This document shows positions 17,878-28,778 of a stretch of 64,000 nucleotides of DNA, in pieces. Location: contig CAMCYS010000001.1 of assembly GCA_945885625.1 (NCBI GenBank), positions 1-64,000 of the forward strand. Reading direction: 5' to 3'. The position numbers were made by a program, and so were the translations under genes. The first letter of the stretch is position 1. Every line of letters starts with the position of its first letter. This DNA is from Bifidobacterium breve (GTDB lineage Bacteria > Actinomycetota > Actinomycetes > Nanopelagicales > Nanopelagicaceae). The notes beneath the pieces were generated by a model that saw only the letters and a program-made list of their open reading frames with translations, did not search any database and was not told the origin of the DNA.

Positions 17878-18717
17878 TTATAAACGACAGGCGTGGATAT
17901 CTGTAACCAAGATGCCACGAGCGCCTATCATCCAAAGGTCATCCATTACAGAATTAGTGTCCTGACGCGGAACCATTGCGCGCACGGCTACCCAATCAGC
18001 TTTCTGTAAAGGTGAAATAGTCGGTGATTCCAACCCGGGGGTAAGTTCGCAAGCTCGATCAAGAGCGCTTCTAGGAATGTCGTAATCAAGCAGAACATAT
18101 TGCCTGGCCGTAACAACACCTTGTAGTCGTCGCATCAGAATTTCCAGGCCATCAGCTTGGCTAGTATTTTTAATCAACACCGCTTCGCTGTTAAGAATTG
18201 GCTCACCAAAAATCTTGAGACCTGCTTGTCGAAGTGTGTTTCCAGTGCTGACCACATCGGCGATTACATCTGCGACACCGAGCCGCACGCTACTTTCAAC
18301 TGCACCATCTAACCTAACCACCTCGGCCGAAATCTTTAACTCTTTCAAGTGCGCAGTTACCAGACCAGGATAGGCAGTCGCAATTCGCTTACCGTTTAAA
18401 TCAGCTATCTGCCACTCGCGATCTGAGCTACCTGCGAATCTGAAAGTTGACCAGCCGAAACCTAAACTAAGAATCTCTTTAGCTGGCGCACCTGAATCAA
18501 TCAACAGATCTCGCCCCGTGATGCCAGCTTCAAGCTCACCTGAACCAACGTAAATGGCAATGTCGCGAGGTCGTAAATAATAAAATTCGACTCCGTTCTC
18601 TGGATCTAACAAAACTAAATCGCGAGAATCAATTCGTTGCCGATAACCCGCCTCTCTAAGAATTGCGATCGATGCATCAGCAAGTGAGCCCTTGTTCGGA
18701 ACAGCTATTCGAATCAT
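17878..18717 (-). CDS. hisG: ATP phosphoribosyltransferase (long form)
   Basis: [34 protein letters not shown]-terminal regulatory domain; next to hisE. Confidence 0.95.
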   Translation of the reverse strand: MIRIAVPNKGSLADASIAILREAGYRQRIDSRDLVLLDPENGVEFYYLRPRDIAIYVGSGELEAGITGRDLLIDSGAPAKEILSLGFGWSTFRFAGSSDREWQIADLNGKRIATAYPGLVTAHLKELKISAEVVRLDGAVESSVRLGVADVIADVVSTGNTLRQAGLKIFGEPILNSEAVLIKNTSQADGLEILMRRLQGVVTARQYVLLDYDIPRSALDRACELTPGLESPTISPLQKADWVAVRAMVPRQDTNSVMDDLWMIGARGILVTDIHACRL

Positions 18718-18726
18718 TCTCTACTC

Positions 18727-18990
18727 CTACAAGTATCGGTAAACATCGGCAATTGAGATCTGGCGCGCTAACATGAGAACTTGCAGGTGATAGAGCAACT
18801 GACTAATTTCCTCAGCTAGCGCCTCATCACCTTCGTGCTCAGCCGCTAACCAAACTTCGCCCGCTTCTTCGAGAACTTTCTTGCCAATTGAATGAACTCC
18901 AGCATTTACCGCATAAACGGTGGCTGAGTCTGGTGATTGGGCTGTTACCTTTTCGGCTAGTTCAGCGAAGAGAGATTCAAATGACTTCAT
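18727..18990 (-). CDS. hisE: Phosphoribosyl-ATP diphosphatase
   Basis: [37 protein letters not shown]. Confidence 0.94.
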   Translation of the reverse strand: MKSFESLFAELAEKVTAQSPDSATVYAVNAGVHSIGKKVLEEAGEVWLAAEHEGDEALAEEISQLLYHLQVLMLARQISIADVYRYL

Positions 18991-19036
18991 GCGGAGAGTT
19001 TACTTGACGTGAATAGATCGTGAGTCATCAATTAAA

Positions 19037-19708
19037 TCAAAGTAGGCTAGAACTGATTTGGGCTTTTTCGCGAAGAATAGTGACCATTTGCGCAGGATCT
19101 GGGCTGTTAAACACAGCGCTTCCAGCTACAAAAGTATCGGCCCCGGCTATCGCCGCGGCTTCGATAGTTTCCAGCGAGATGCCACCATCGACTTGTAGCC
19201 AAATTGCTCTCGCCCCGATCTCTTTGCGGGCCTGGGCAACTTTGGGTAGTTGATCAACCATAAACTTCTGGCCACCAAAACCCGGCTCGACCGTCATGAT
19301 AAGCAACATATCGAGTTCTCCTAAGAATTCCAGATATGGCTCAAGAGGTGTTTTGGGTTTAAGTGCTAAAGCTGCGCGCGCTCCATTACTGCGAATCGCC
19401 CTTAGCGTGCTTCGAATATCGAAGGTGGCCTCGGCATGAATCGTCACGCTGGCACATCCGACTTCGGCATACTTCGGCGCAATCTGATCTACTTCGGCAA
19501 CCATTAAATGAGCATCAACTGGCAACTTGCTAACTGAAATAATCTCCGCAGCTCGGGCAAAATCAAAAGTAAAGTTTGGAACAAAAATATTATCCATGAC
19601 ATCTAGATGAACTAAATCCGAAGTTACCGAAATACGATCTATCTCTGCACCCAGATTATTAAAATCCGCATTCAAAATACTGGGGGTGATTCGAATCTGA
19701 TGAGCCAT
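19037..19708 (-). CDS. rpe: Ribulose-phosphate 3-epimerase
   Basis: PSILNADFNNLGAEI, HLDVMDNIFVPNFTFD, MTVEPGFGGQKFM, QVDGGIS. Confidence 0.96.
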   Translation of the reverse strand: MAHQIRITPSILNADFNNLGAEIDRISVTSDLVHLDVMDNIFVPNFTFDFARAAEIISVSKLPVDAHLMVAEVDQIAPKYAEVGCASVTIHAEATFDIRSTLRAIRSNGARAALALKPKTPLEPYLEFLGELDMLLIMTVEPGFGGQKFMVDQLPKVAQARKEIGARAIWLQVDGGISLETIEAAAIAGADTFVAGSAVFNSPDPAQMVTILREKAQISSSLL

Positions 19709-19717
19709 AACGAAAGC

Positions 19718-21103
19718 CTAACCCGACTTCTGGAAGATGGTCATGAACATTGCATCCGTGTTATGTATCTGTGGCCAAAGCAGAAGAGAACCATCATCAT
19801 TGCTACTTACCAAACCGACTGGGAAGTACGGCCGGAGATCTACTTTCACAAGTTCCGGATGATTTTTGAGAATAGCCGATACTTGGAATTTAGTCTCAGC
19901 CAAATGTGGTGAACAAGTAACGTAGGCGAAGAAACCATTTGGGTTTAACACTGCAATAGCCGCATTGCTTAACTCAATCTGCAGATCGGTCAGAGTACGA
20001 AGATCGGCAAGTGTGCGCCGCCAGCGAACCTCTGGGCGACGCCGCAGAGCCCCTAAACCAGTGCATGGAACATCGGCCAAGATCGCATCAAAAGTCCGGC
20101 CACTCTTTGCGATCTCGCGACCATCACCCACAATTACCTGGCCGAACTCAACTACTTGTGAAACCAAGTTTGCTCGTGGTTCTGAGATTTCATTCGCGGT
20201 AAAGGTGTGATCTCCCAGGGCTGCGATACTTGAAATTAAAGCTGCTTTGCCACCGGGACCAGCACAAAGATCAAGCCAATCGTGAGCGTTCCTACTAACT
20301 GCAGCGAAAATCTCGGCAACTAACTGCGAACCTTCGTCTTGTACTCCAGCTCGTCGATCTCTGATCGCCGAAATTGCACCTGGTGAACCAGATAGTCGCA
20401 CGCCGTATGGCGAATATTGAGTGGGCACTCCCCCCAGTTCGACTAACTCAGCTTGAGTAGATCGACCAGGCCAAGAAACTAAGGTTGGTTGCGCCGGAAT
20501 GTTATTGGCAATCAAGGCCGCTGTTACATCAGCTTCGTTTTTTAACAAATCAAAATATGCCGAAACTATCCATTGCGGATGCGAATATTGAATCGAAAGG
20601 CGCTCGATCGGATCTTTGATTTCGGACAGTGGTGCCAACCATTCCTCTAGCGATTTCTTCAAAACTGCTCGGAGTAAAGCGTTTAGAAACGAGCCTTGCC
20701 CCTCACCTAGCCTTTTGCGAGCAATATCAACGGATGCCGAAACTGCGGCATGATCTGGTACCCGCATCTCATGAATCTGGTGGAGCGCCATGCGGCCCAC
20801 GTCGATTACACCTGCATCTATTTCCGCCCAAGGCCGATTAGAGACTTGCGCCAAAATCCAATCATGACGACCCTGCATACGCAGAGTTCCGTAAAGCAAC
20901 TCGGTCGCAAATGCTTTATCCCGATCGTCGAGATTACTTGCAGTAAGCGCCTGTGGCAGCAGAAGATTCGAGTATCCATCGCTACGATTTACCTCAGTTA
21001 GTAAATCAAAGACTAAGAGTCGAGTTGCATCTGGATTGGCGCGCTTGTAGGTGCGTGGAACCGGATTATTCAATGGTTTCGCCAGTCGTAAATCGAGCTC
21101 CAT
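19718..21103 (-). CDS. rsmB: 16S rRNA m5C methyltransferase (RsmB/NOL1-NOP2 family)
   Basis: NusB-like N-terminal domain plus LDLCAGPGGKAALISS, ILADVPCTGLGALRRRPEVRWRR. Confidence 0.92.
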   Translation of the reverse strand: MELDLRLAKPLNNPVPRTYKRANPDATRLLVFDLLTEVNRSDGYSNLLLPQALTASNLDDRDKAFATELLYGTLRMQGRHDWILAQVSNRPWAEIDAGVIDVGRMALHQIHEMRVPDHAAVSASVDIARKRLGEGQGSFLNALLRAVLKKSLEEWLAPLSEIKDPIERLSIQYSHPQWIVSAYFDLLKNEADVTAALIANNIPAQPTLVSWPGRSTQAELVELGGVPTQYSPYGVRLSGSPGAISAIRDRRAGVQDEGSQLVAEIFAAVSRNAHDWLDLCAGPGGKAALISSIAALGDHTFTANEISEPRANLVSQVVEFGQVIVGDGREIAKSGRTFDAILADVPCTGLGALRRRPEVRWRRTLADLRTLTDLQIELSNAAIAVLNPNGFFAYVTCSPHLAETKFQVSAILKNHPELVKVDLRPYFPVGLVSSNDDGSLLLWPQIHNTDAMFMTIFQKSG

Positions 21104-21971
21104 TAGCCCAAGCCGAAGCCCTCATAGGTTTCTTTCCCGCCGGAGTCACTTCAAGAAGTTCCACTGCAGTTGTACCAGTACCCACAAAAACCGATCCACC
21201 GAAAAATGAAATCTCACTTACCGGCATGGTGTGGTCGGACAATCGTGCCTTTGTAATACGCAAAACTTCGCCGCGAAACTTTGCAGTAGCGCCAGGATTA
21301 GGTGCAAAACCTAAAATCTTATTCACGATCTTCTTAGCCTCATGAGACCACTCAATCTGCGCTTCGATTTTAGATAACTTGGCAGCGCTGGTTGCTTGCA
21401 AGTGGTCTTGTGGTATCGGTGAGACACCGTTCTCAATTGCTTTCAGGGTTTCACCGATAGCGCTAGGCCCCAAAAGTGATAATTCATTGAGTAGGTCGCC
21501 AGCCGTAGTGTTCGGTTTGATTGTCCACTTTCTCTGTAGATGGATCGGGCCAGTATCCATGCCGGCATCCAGCTGGAAAACTGTAATGCCTGTTTCGCTT
21601 AGCCCCTCAATAATCGCCCGTTGAGCCGGAGCTGCGCCACGCAATTTTGGAAGAAGCGAGAAATGAAGGTTAATGAAGCCATACTTTGGTTGGTTCAAAA
21701 TAAATTCTGGTAACAACAGTCCGTAACCAATCGTGATTACCAGATCAAAATCTCTAAGTCGATCATCAAAGTCGACAGCTTTCGCTGGGCGGTAAAGCTC
21801 AATTTTATTAGCCATTGCCCAATTGGAAACCTCGGTCGGAGTAAGCTCCTGCCCTCTACCCACTTGGCTGTCGGGTCGTGAGATAACCAGTGCGAGATCA
21901 TGTTGGGAGCCAAGCAGATATTCCAGGGTCGGAATAGCAACTTGCGGTGACGCAGCGACCGCAAGCTTCAC
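21066..21971 (-). CDS. fmt: Methionyl-tRNA formyltransferase
   Basis: FINLHFSLLPKLRGAAPAQRAIIEGLSETGITVFQLDAGMDTGPI. Confidence 0.96.
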   Translation of the reverse strand: MKLAVAASPQVAIPTLEYLLGSQHDLALVISRPDSQVGRGQELTPTEVSNWAMANKIELYRPAKAVDFDDRLRDFDLVITIGYGLLLPEFILNQPKYGFINLHFSLLPKLRGAAPAQRAIIEGLSETGITVFQLDAGMDTGPIHLQRKWTIKPNTTAGDLLNELSLLGPSAIGETLKAIENGVSPIPQDHLQATSAAKLSKIEAQIEWSHEAKKIVNKILGFAPNPGATAKFRGEVLRITKARLSDHTMPVSEISFFGGSVFVGTGTTAVELLEVTPAGKKPMRASAWANGARFTTGETIE

Positions 21972-22531
21972 TAGTTTCCTAAACCGTTAGTGAAATGAGG
22001 TGAGAGCTTAATTATTGGCGAAGCACCATTTGCAGTCACTGAGCCAAACCATTCTGACTCGCGGATCTCTTTCATGGCAAGCTTACGATCAGCCGTTGCC
22101 AATCGATCAATGAAAACAATTCCATCTAGATGATCAGTTTCGTGCTGGATAGCGCGAGCCAGAAGTTCACTTCCTTCAACTATTATTGGATCGCCGTACA
22201 TATTAAAGCCTTTAGCAACTACGCGCATTGACCGTGGTGTTGGATAACGTAAATCCGGAAAACTCAAGCAGCCTTCTTCACCTTCTTGTATCTCATCACT
22301 AAGGTCAAGGGTTGGGTTAATCAGGTGTCCGAGTTCGTCATCGACATCCCAGACGAAAACCCGGAGTGATACTCCAATCTGCGGAGCAGCTAAACCGGCA
22401 CCTGGCGCTTGAATCATCGTGTCCGTTAAGTCGGCCACTAGATTTCGAAGTTCTTTGTCGAAGTCGATAACAGGGGCAGCTGGAGTGACCAGTACTGGAT
22501 CTCCGAAAAGACGGATTGGTTGAATCGACAT
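21971..22531 (-). CDS. def: Peptide deformylase
   Basis: GAGLAAPQIGV, EEGCLSFPDLR, QHETDHLDGIVFIDR. Confidence 0.96.
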   Translation of the reverse strand: MSIQPIRLFGDPVLVTPAAPVIDFDKELRNLVADLTDTMIQAPGAGLAAPQIGVSLRVFVWDVDDELGHLINPTLDLSDEIQEGEEGCLSFPDLRYPTPRSMRVVAKGFNMYGDPIIVEGSELLARAIQHETDHLDGIVFIDRLATADRKLAMKEIRESEWFGSVTANGASPIIKLSPHFTNGLGN

Positions 22532-22558
22532 AAGGGCAATGCTACCAACTCGATGGAC

Positions 22559-24436
22559 TCAATCGAGTGAGTATGGATTTACCCGATAGTTCAGCATTGG
22601 CTTCTTTGAGATTGCGCGCCGGTTATTGATTTCACGCAGCAAAGCAACCAGTTCTAACAGATCCGATGGATTTACTAGGAGTGTGAGTTTCGCGCCATCA
22701 CTGCCATAGGCAGAAGGTCCGTAAACTCGCAGCGAACTTGGCGCTCTATTCTCTTCTTGGGCGCTCAGCAGTGCACTTTTGAGGCGTGTCAGTTCGGATG
22801 AATCGGCTAACACCAAAACAGCGTTCGTAATCGGTGGTAGCTGCAACGAGATCCGTTGTTCGATCTCTCGCTTTGAGATTGTTGCTGGATTCCAAGTCGT
22901 CAACGCGCTAATGATTGGTGCTCCATCATCATGTACTAAAGCGATAGTCCCGGAATCACTGAGTAGAGCACTGGCAGCAAAGAAGCTGGCATAAGCGCGT
23001 TCAACACCATTTGAAGCACTAGTACTTAAGAACCGATCTACTTGCAGAATGACTACAGCTGAGTAACCGCTGTCGGCAATTGGTTCAACACCCGGAGTTG
23101 AGACCACTAAGGCGGGTTCATCGCCGACAGAATCGCGTGGATCGCTCGCGGTTGATTGAATAACAACTTGATTTGGAAATGATCGCCCTATTTCTTCCGC
23201 AAAACGCTCAATACCGCGACTTGTTAAGAATACTCTGGCTTCACCACACCAACCGCATCTCCAGTTTGGGTACTTCTTGCTGCAGAGAACACAGATCGGT
23301 TCGCTCTTAGCACTGCTCTTTGAAAGTTTTCCGCCACATTCACACATTGCGATGTTACGACATTTGGCACAACTAATTGCTGTGGCATAGCCTTTAGTCG
23401 GAACCAGAAATAAAACCGGGCCAACTAATAGCGCTTTTCGAACCAGTTGATAAATCTTGCTCGGGATTAGTTCGCCGTTAGAACTTGGTTGCGCGAGCAC
23501 CGGAATTTTCTGGCGAATTGCCCGATATTTGACGTCTTTAGCATCGATATCTATCGCAACATCAAGGCTAGGAACATAGCCAGTCAAATGAATATTTACT
23601 CTTGAAAGTTTCGAACGCATCCAAGCGACTTCACGAGCATTCCAATAAGGAGATCGGCGCTCAAAATAGTGCTCGCTGCCCTCTTGATGTAAGAAAATAT
23701 CGGTTAAATTTGGAATTGGAGCGAAAATTGCGCCACGCATGCCGATGACTAGTTTGGGCCCACCAAGTGAGACTGATAGAAAATTTCGATAACGGTCAGC
23801 GCGAGGCAAATTTGAGTCGAGCGATGTGAAAGCAATACCAGCTTGAACTAGAACGGCTGCTAGACGATTCAGATCACGAACTGTAGGAACAATCACGAGC
23901 CGAGCCCCAGCTGACTTTTGAGTTGCAATCAAGTGACTCAACGCTGCCACCGAATCTACTTTTGGTGGTAACAAGTGAAAAGTCGAGACTGCCTCGGAAT
24001 TGGATCGCTTTTGCCCAGCTAGAAAAGCGAGACCTTTCTCCGCACTGGCAACCCGCGGTGGAATTGCACTTCGAAGAACATCGTAAGGTGAACCACCCCA
24101 GAAATTCGCAGTTACGGAAATCAGTTCAATTGTCTCTTGGGTTGCTACCGGAAAATCGCCAAGTAATTTATAAATTGATTTCATTTCTCTAGAATCCGTC
24201 AGCAAGGGAGTTCGATCAATAACGATACCCTCTAGCTGCTTATCTTTAAATGGAACCTGAACCCGTGACCCAATCTTGATTTGCGAACTTAATTTTTCTG
24301 GGATCAAATAGGAAAAGGGATCAGTTAAAGTTGCGATACCCGAATCAACCCAAACAGATGCGACCGGTAAATCGCTAGCGGTTGGCCCAGCAGATTGCGG
24401 AGCGCGTTGAATTCTAAGTTTTAACGGGCGCAGCAT
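22559..24436 (-). CDS. priA: PriA-like primosomal protein N' (helicase motifs degenerate)
   Basis: N-terminal 3'-binding domain VPFKDKQLEGIVIDR and paired zinc-finger Cys motifs (CAKCRNIAMCECGGKL...CVLCSKKYPNWRCGWCG); synteny with metK/def/fmt. Confidence 0.85.
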   Translation of the reverse strand: MLRPLKLRIQRAPQSAGPTASDLPVASVWVDSGIATLTDPFSYLIPEKLSSQIKIGSRVQVPFKDKQLEGIVIDRTPLLTDSREMKSIYKLLGDFPVATQETIELISVTANFWGGSPYDVLRSAIPPRVASAEKGLAFLAGQKRSNSEAVSTFHLLPPKVDSVAALSHLIATQKSAGARLVIVPTVRDLNRLAAVLVQAGIAFTSLDSNLPRADRYRNFLSVSLGGPKLVIGMRGAIFAPIPNLTDIFLHQEGSEHYFERRSPYWNAREVAWMRSKLSRVNIHLTGYVPSLDVAIDIDAKDVKYRAIRQKIPVLAQPSSNGELIPSKIYQLVRKALLVGPVLFLVPTKGYATAISCAKCRNIAMCECGGKLSKSSAKSEPICVLCSKKYPNWRCGWCGEARVFLTSRGIERFAEEIGRSFPNQVVIQSTASDPRDSVGDEPALVVSTPGVEPIADSGYSAVVILQVDRFLSTSASNGVERAYASFFAASALLSDSGTIALVHDDGAPIISALTTWNPATISKREIEQRISLQLPPITNAVLVLADSSELTRLKSALLSAQEENRAPSSLRVYGPSAYGSDGAKLTLLVNPSDLLELVALLREINNRRAISKKPMLNYRVNPYSLD

Positions 24437-24484
24437 GAACCCAGTCTACGAGATGTATTTTGCGAGGTTGCTTTTTGAAGGCGT

Positions 24485-25675
24485 CTACTTGATTGCGGCT
24501 TGGAGAGCAGCAGCGCGATCGCTCTTCTCCCAAGAGAATTCAGCCAGCTCGCGACCAAAATGTCCGTATGCACTTGTTAGCGAATAGATCGGCCGCAATA
24601 GATCAAGATCACGAATAATCGCGGCTGGACGTAGATCAAATACCGAGAGAACCGCATCTTGAATTCTAGAAACTGGCACCTTTTCAGTTCCAAAGGTTTC
24701 TATGAAAAGACCAACTGGTTGCGCTTTGCCAATGGCATAGGCAACTTGAACTTCGCAGCGTGACGCGAGCCCAGCTGCCACAATATTTTTAGCGACCCAA
24801 CGCATCGCATAAGCCGCAGAGCGGTCGACTTTCGATGGATCTTTTCCGCTAAATGCACCACCACCATGTCGAGCCATGCCGCCATAAGTATCAACAATGA
24901 TTTTCCGGCCCGTTAAACCAGCATCTCCCATCGGGCCGCCGATTACGAATCGACCCGTTGGATTAATCAAAGTGCGAAAATCTGTTTTAGGTAAATCCAC
25001 ATCAGCTAGAACTGGATTGATTACCAGATCAATTATTTCTGGGCTTAACTTTTTAGCAACATCAACATCAGCGCTGTGTTGTGAAGAAATCACAATTGTA
25101 TTTAGTGCGATTGCTCTGTCACCATCGTACTCAATTGTTACCTGGGTCTTTCCGTCAGGACGTAAATAAGCTAGCTCGCCGGACTTACGAACTTTCGATA
25201 ATTGTTGCGCCAATTTATGGGCTAATGAGATTGGCAGTGGCATGAGCTCTTTCGTATCTTCACAAGCGTAACCAAACATTAAACCTTGATCACCGGCACC
25301 TTGTAGATCTAGCGGATCGACTGAAGAATCCAAACGCTTCTCATAAGCATCATCAACGCCCTGAGCGATATCTTGCGATTGCTGACCAATAGAGAGCGAA
25401 ACGCCACAAGAATTTCCATCAAAGCCTTTATCGGAGGAGTCATACCCGATATTCAAAACAGTATCGCGAACAATTGTCATGACATCTGCGTAGCCATTCG
25501 TTGTCACTTCGCCAGCTACATGCACCTGACCAGTTGTAATCAAAGTTTCAACTGCGACTCGGGATTTAGAATCTTGACTAAGTAGAGAATCAAGAATCGC
25601 ATCCGATATCTGATCTGCAATCTTATCTGGATGGCCTTCGGTTACAGATTCAGAGGTAAATAAGCGCTTTGACAT
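24485..25675 (-). CDS. metK: S-adenosylmethionine synthetase
   Basis: [55 protein letters not shown]. Confidence 0.97.
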   Translation of the reverse strand: MSKRLFTSESVTEGHPDKIADQISDAILDSLLSQDSKSRVAVETLITTGQVHVAGEVTTNGYADVMTIVRDTVLNIGYDSSDKGFDGNSCGVSLSIGQQSQDIAQGVDDAYEKRLDSSVDPLDLQGAGDQGLMFGYACEDTKELMPLPISLAHKLAQQLSKVRKSGELAYLRPDGKTQVTIEYDGDRAIALNTIVISSQHSADVDVAKKLSPEIIDLVINPVLADVDLPKTDFRTLINPTGRFVIGGPMGDAGLTGRKIIVDTYGGMARHGGGAFSGKDPSKVDRSAAYAMRWVAKNIVAAGLASRCEVQVAYAIGKAQPVGLFIETFGTEKVPVSRIQDAVLSVFDLRPAAIIRDLDLLRPIYSLTSAYGHFGRELAEFSWEKSDRAAALQAAIK

Positions 25676-25679
25676 TGGG

Positions 25680-26864
25680 CTAATTTAACTTATCTAGGAC
25701 CAGATCGAGTAATTGGTTAGCCAGTGTCGCCTTATTGCTCTTGGTAACAGGTATCTCATCACCATCGGATTTAATGAAAACACCTTGTGTAGAATCACTT
25801 CCGAATATCTCGCCAGTTGATACATCATTCAAATAGATAAGATCTAAGCCTTTTGCTAGTAATTTGCGGTTTGCTTCAGCAATATTCAAAGATGTCTCTG
25901 CCGCAAAACCGACAATTACCTGCTTACCCTTTTGTTCTGAAATTCGGCCTACCAAGTCTGGATTCTCCATCAAAGTGATTTCACGATAAGAGTCTTTCTT
26001 TAGTTTTTCAGCACCAACCTGACTTGGTCGAGCATCGGCGACAGCTGCCGCCATCACCAGTAAATCGGTAGTATGAAAATAAGTACCAAGGGCAATTTCC
26101 AAATCTTTTGTGCTCTCGACTCGAACAATTGTGGCTCCTACTGGATCTGGCAAACTTACATTTGCACTTAAAATAGTTACTTCTGCGCCACGATCGAGTG
26201 CTGCTTGGGCGACTGCATAGCCCTGTTTTCCAGATGATCGATTACCGATGAATCGAACCGGATCAATTGCTTCGCGAGTTCCACCTGCTGTAACTAGAAC
26301 CCGTTTACCAAGTAGGTTCTGAGTATCTGAAATAACAGAAGCTAAATAGGAGAGAATCTCTGAAGTCTCTGGCAATCTACCTATGCCAATATCTATACCA
26401 GTTAGTCGGCCGATTGCCGGTCGCATTACCTGAAAACCACGTTCTTGCAGCAGCGCAATGTTGGCAACGGTTGCCGGGTTATTCCACATATTTGGATGCA
26501 TCGCCGGAATCAAAATCTTAGTGGCGTTGCTGGCAAGAACTACATTTGTTAACAAATCATCGGCTCGACCCATGGCTAGGCGAGCAATCAGATCAGCAGT
26601 TGCCGGTGAGATTAAGATTAAGTCATTGTCAGCAGCTAGCTTGACATGTCTGACTTCATCTACTGATTCCCAAACTTGGGTAGTAACTTTTTTGCCAGAC
26701 AGCGCTTCCCAGGTAGCGGTTCCAACGAAATTGAGAGCTGACGGGGTTGGAACCACGGTAACTTCGTAGTTGCGTTCTTGCAGTCGACGCAATAGATCAC
26801 AGGATTTATAGGCAGCAATCCCGCCACCAACGCCAAGAATTACTTTATTGATTCGCTTTGGCAC
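25680..26864 (-). CDS. coaBC: Bifunctional phosphopantothenoylcysteine decarboxylase/synthase
   Basis: [58 protein letters not shown]. Confidence 0.95.
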   Translation of the reverse strand: MPKRINKVILGVGGGIAAYKSCDLLRRLQERNYEVTVVPTPSALNFVGTATWEALSGKKVTTQVWESVDEVRHVKLAADNDLILISPATADLIARLAMGRADDLLTNVVLASNATKILIPAMHPNMWNNPATVANIALLQERGFQVMRPAIGRLTGIDIGIGRLPETSEILSYLASVISDTQNLLGKRVLVTAGGTREAIDPVRFIGNRSSGKQGYAVAQAALDRGAEVTILSANVSLPDPVGATIVRVESTKDLEIALGTYFHTTDLLVMAAAVADARPSQVGAEKLKKDSYREITLMENPDLVGRISEQKGKQVIVGFAAETSLNIAEANRKLLAKGLDLIYLNDVSTGEIFGSDSTQGVFIKSDGDEIPVTKSNKATLANQLLDLVLDKLN

Positions 26865-26891
26865 TTAGACCACCTCGCCTACTGGCAAAAA

Positions 26892-27140
26892 TTAAGCGGT
26901 TGGTTCGAGATTCTCGATAGTTAGCAAACCTTCATTGATTTCACGAAGTGCTATTGAAAGTGGCTTCTCGTGGACATGCGTCTCGACTAGTGGGCCAACA
27001 TATTCAAGTAAACCTTCGCCAAGTTGTGAGTAATACGCGTTGATCTGGCGTGCGCGCTTTGCAGCGTAGAGAACCAAGCTGTACTTAGAACCGGCCTTAT
27101 CGAGCAGTTCGTCGATAGGTGGATTTGTAATGCCGTCCAT
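26892..27140 (-). CDS. rpoZ: RNA polymerase omega subunit
   Basis: [44 protein letters not shown] and adjacency to gmk/coaBC. Confidence 0.93.
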   Translation of the reverse strand: MDGITNPPIDELLDKAGSKYSLVLYAAKRARQINAYYSQLGEGLLEYVGPLVETHVHEKPLSIALREINEGLLTIENLEPTA

Positions 27141-27194
27141 ATGTCCTCCAGTAGCAAGCGTTAAACCAAAAAAATTGGGAAAAATCTGGGCTGA

Positions 27195-28061
27195 TCAAGA
27201 GGCAAAGGATACCAGTTCGCTTAGAACCTGGGTTACCGAGTGATTTACGATGCGACGGTCAAAATTGGGGGCATGAGCGAGTTCTTCCTGCGCCAATGCC
27301 AGCCGGTGCGCCCTTCGCTCTGGCGAATCTGTGCCGCGAGCCTCAAGTCGAGTAACCAACTCTTCCCATGATGGTGGCTCTAAAAATACCAAAATTGCTT
27401 CGGCGCTAACTTTTCGTACTTGTTCGGCGCCAGCTATATCAATCTCCAACAGCACATTCTTCCCACGCGCTAGGGCAGCTTCAACTTGTGACTTTGGCGT
27501 CGCGTACTTCGCGCCAGCAAATTCAGCCCATTCCAAAAAATCACCGGCGGACTTACGCGCTTCAAACTCGGCATCAGAAATAAAGAAATAATCAACCCCA
27601 TCTGATTCGTTATGACGCGGAGATCTAGTCGTAGCACTTATTGACACATAAAAGTTCGCCTCTTTGCGAAGTTCTTTCGCAACGGTACTTTTGCCAACTC
27701 CGCCAGGCCCCGAAAGAACTAGCAATTTTCCCCGCTCGACCAGTGTCGGAGCAACAAACTCGGCCATCAATGCCGGCAATTGTTTAGTGCCTAGTCCTTG
27801 AATTCGTCGAGTCGGTGAGATATTCAATCTCTCCATGACTGATCGCGCTCTAACTTTTCCAACACCCGAAATTGATTCTAAGAGCTCGAACACTCTCATC
27901 TTAGCTACCGCTTCATCACTTTTACTTAACTCGAAAACTTGGCCTAGCGAATACTTTCCACTTTTAATCAGCGCTTTTACTTCTGCTCTTCGCTTTCTAG
28001 CAGCGCCAGCTTTGGCAAGAGCTAACGCGCGATCTTCGGGCGATAGTTGCGGAGGCTGCAT
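27195..28061 (-). CDS. gmk: Fusion protein: N-terminal mIHF-like DNA-binding domain + C-terminal guanylate kinase
   Basis: Residues ~1-100 (LSPEDRALALAKAGAARKRRAEVKALIKSG...VGKVRARSVMERLNISPTRRIQGLGTKQLPALM) resemble actinobacterial integration host factor; residues ~110-288 have LVLSGPGGVGKSTVAKEL, SISATTRSPRHNESDGVDYFFIS, LLEIDIAGAEQVRK. Confidence 0.93.
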   Translation of the reverse strand: MQPPQLSPEDRALALAKAGAARKRRAEVKALIKSGKYSLGQVFELSKSDEAVAKMRVFELLESISGVGKVRARSVMERLNISPTRRIQGLGTKQLPALMAEFVAPTLVERGKLLVLSGPGGVGKSTVAKELRKEANFYVSISATTRSPRHNESDGVDYFFISDAEFEARKSAGDFLEWAEFAGAKYATPKSQVEAALARGKNVLLEIDIAGAEQVRKVSAEAILVFLEPPSWEELVTRLEARGTDSPERRAHRLALAQEELAHAPNFDRRIVNHSVTQVLSELVSFAS

Positions 28062-28070
28062 GGGCTAAAT

Positions 28071-28778
28071 CTATCGGGCTAAGAGCGGTTCACAAATCTC
28101 TAGCAAGTTGGTGCTGAAGGCGGTTTCGCCTTGACTCCAAAATCGGGTCAATGGACGACCAATAACAACGTAACTGGCTCCGGCTTGAATCGCGGCTAAT
28201 GGCGTCATAGTGCGAACTTGATCATCAATTGGTGCACTTGGATCAACTGGACGAACGCCTGGGGTAATGATTGCTGGCGCAACACCGATCGCAGCACGTA
28301 TTGCCGAGACCTCCATTGGAGAGCAAACAATTGCGCTAGCGCCGGCCTGAATTGCCAATTTTGCGAGTCCGACAGCGCTATCTAGCGCGTTGCTGCGATA
28401 ACCGATTTCGACCAAATCTGAATCAGCTAAACTCGTCAAAATAGTTACTGCAGTGACCTCTGTGCTCGGGAGTTGTTGGGCGGCTGCAGCGATCATCGCT
28501 TGGCCACCAGATGCATGTACCGTTAAAAATCTAGGTCTTAGTTGCGCAACTGTAGCTGCTGCTTGCGCTACCGTATTAGGAATGTCATGCAATTTTAGAT
28601 CAAGAAAAAGGTCTAGCTCATGATCGGCGACAACTTCGCGAACACCTTCAGCTCCAAAATTAAGAAAGAATTCGAGACCCAACTTAATCCCAGATATGTG
28701 CGGAGCAACTAATTTCGCCCAACTCTTTGCGATCTCGAGATCTGAGGTATCAGTAGCTAAAATGATGGGTGCTTTCAT
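28071..28778 (-). CDS. pyrF: Orotidine-5'-phosphate decarboxylase
   Basis: ILATDTSDLEIAKSW, LFLDLKLHDIPNTVAQA, TPGVRP, YVVIGRPLT. Confidence 0.95.
   Translation of the reverse strand: MKAPIILATDTSDLEIAKSWAKLVAPHISGIKLGLEFFLNFGAEGVREVVADHELDLFLDLKLHDIPNTVAQAAATVAQLRPRFLTVHASGGQAMIAAAAQQLPSTEVTAVTILTSLADSDLVEIGYRSNALDSAVGLAKLAIQAGASAIVCSPMEVSAIRAAIGVAPAIITPGVRPVDPSAPIDDQVRTMTPLAAIQAGASYVVIGRPLTRFWSQGETAFSTNLLEICEPLLAR

Noticed and set aside
25676-25679. Possible SAM riboswitch ahead of metK
   Set aside because: Only 4 bp separates coaBC and metK; no room for a riboswitch.
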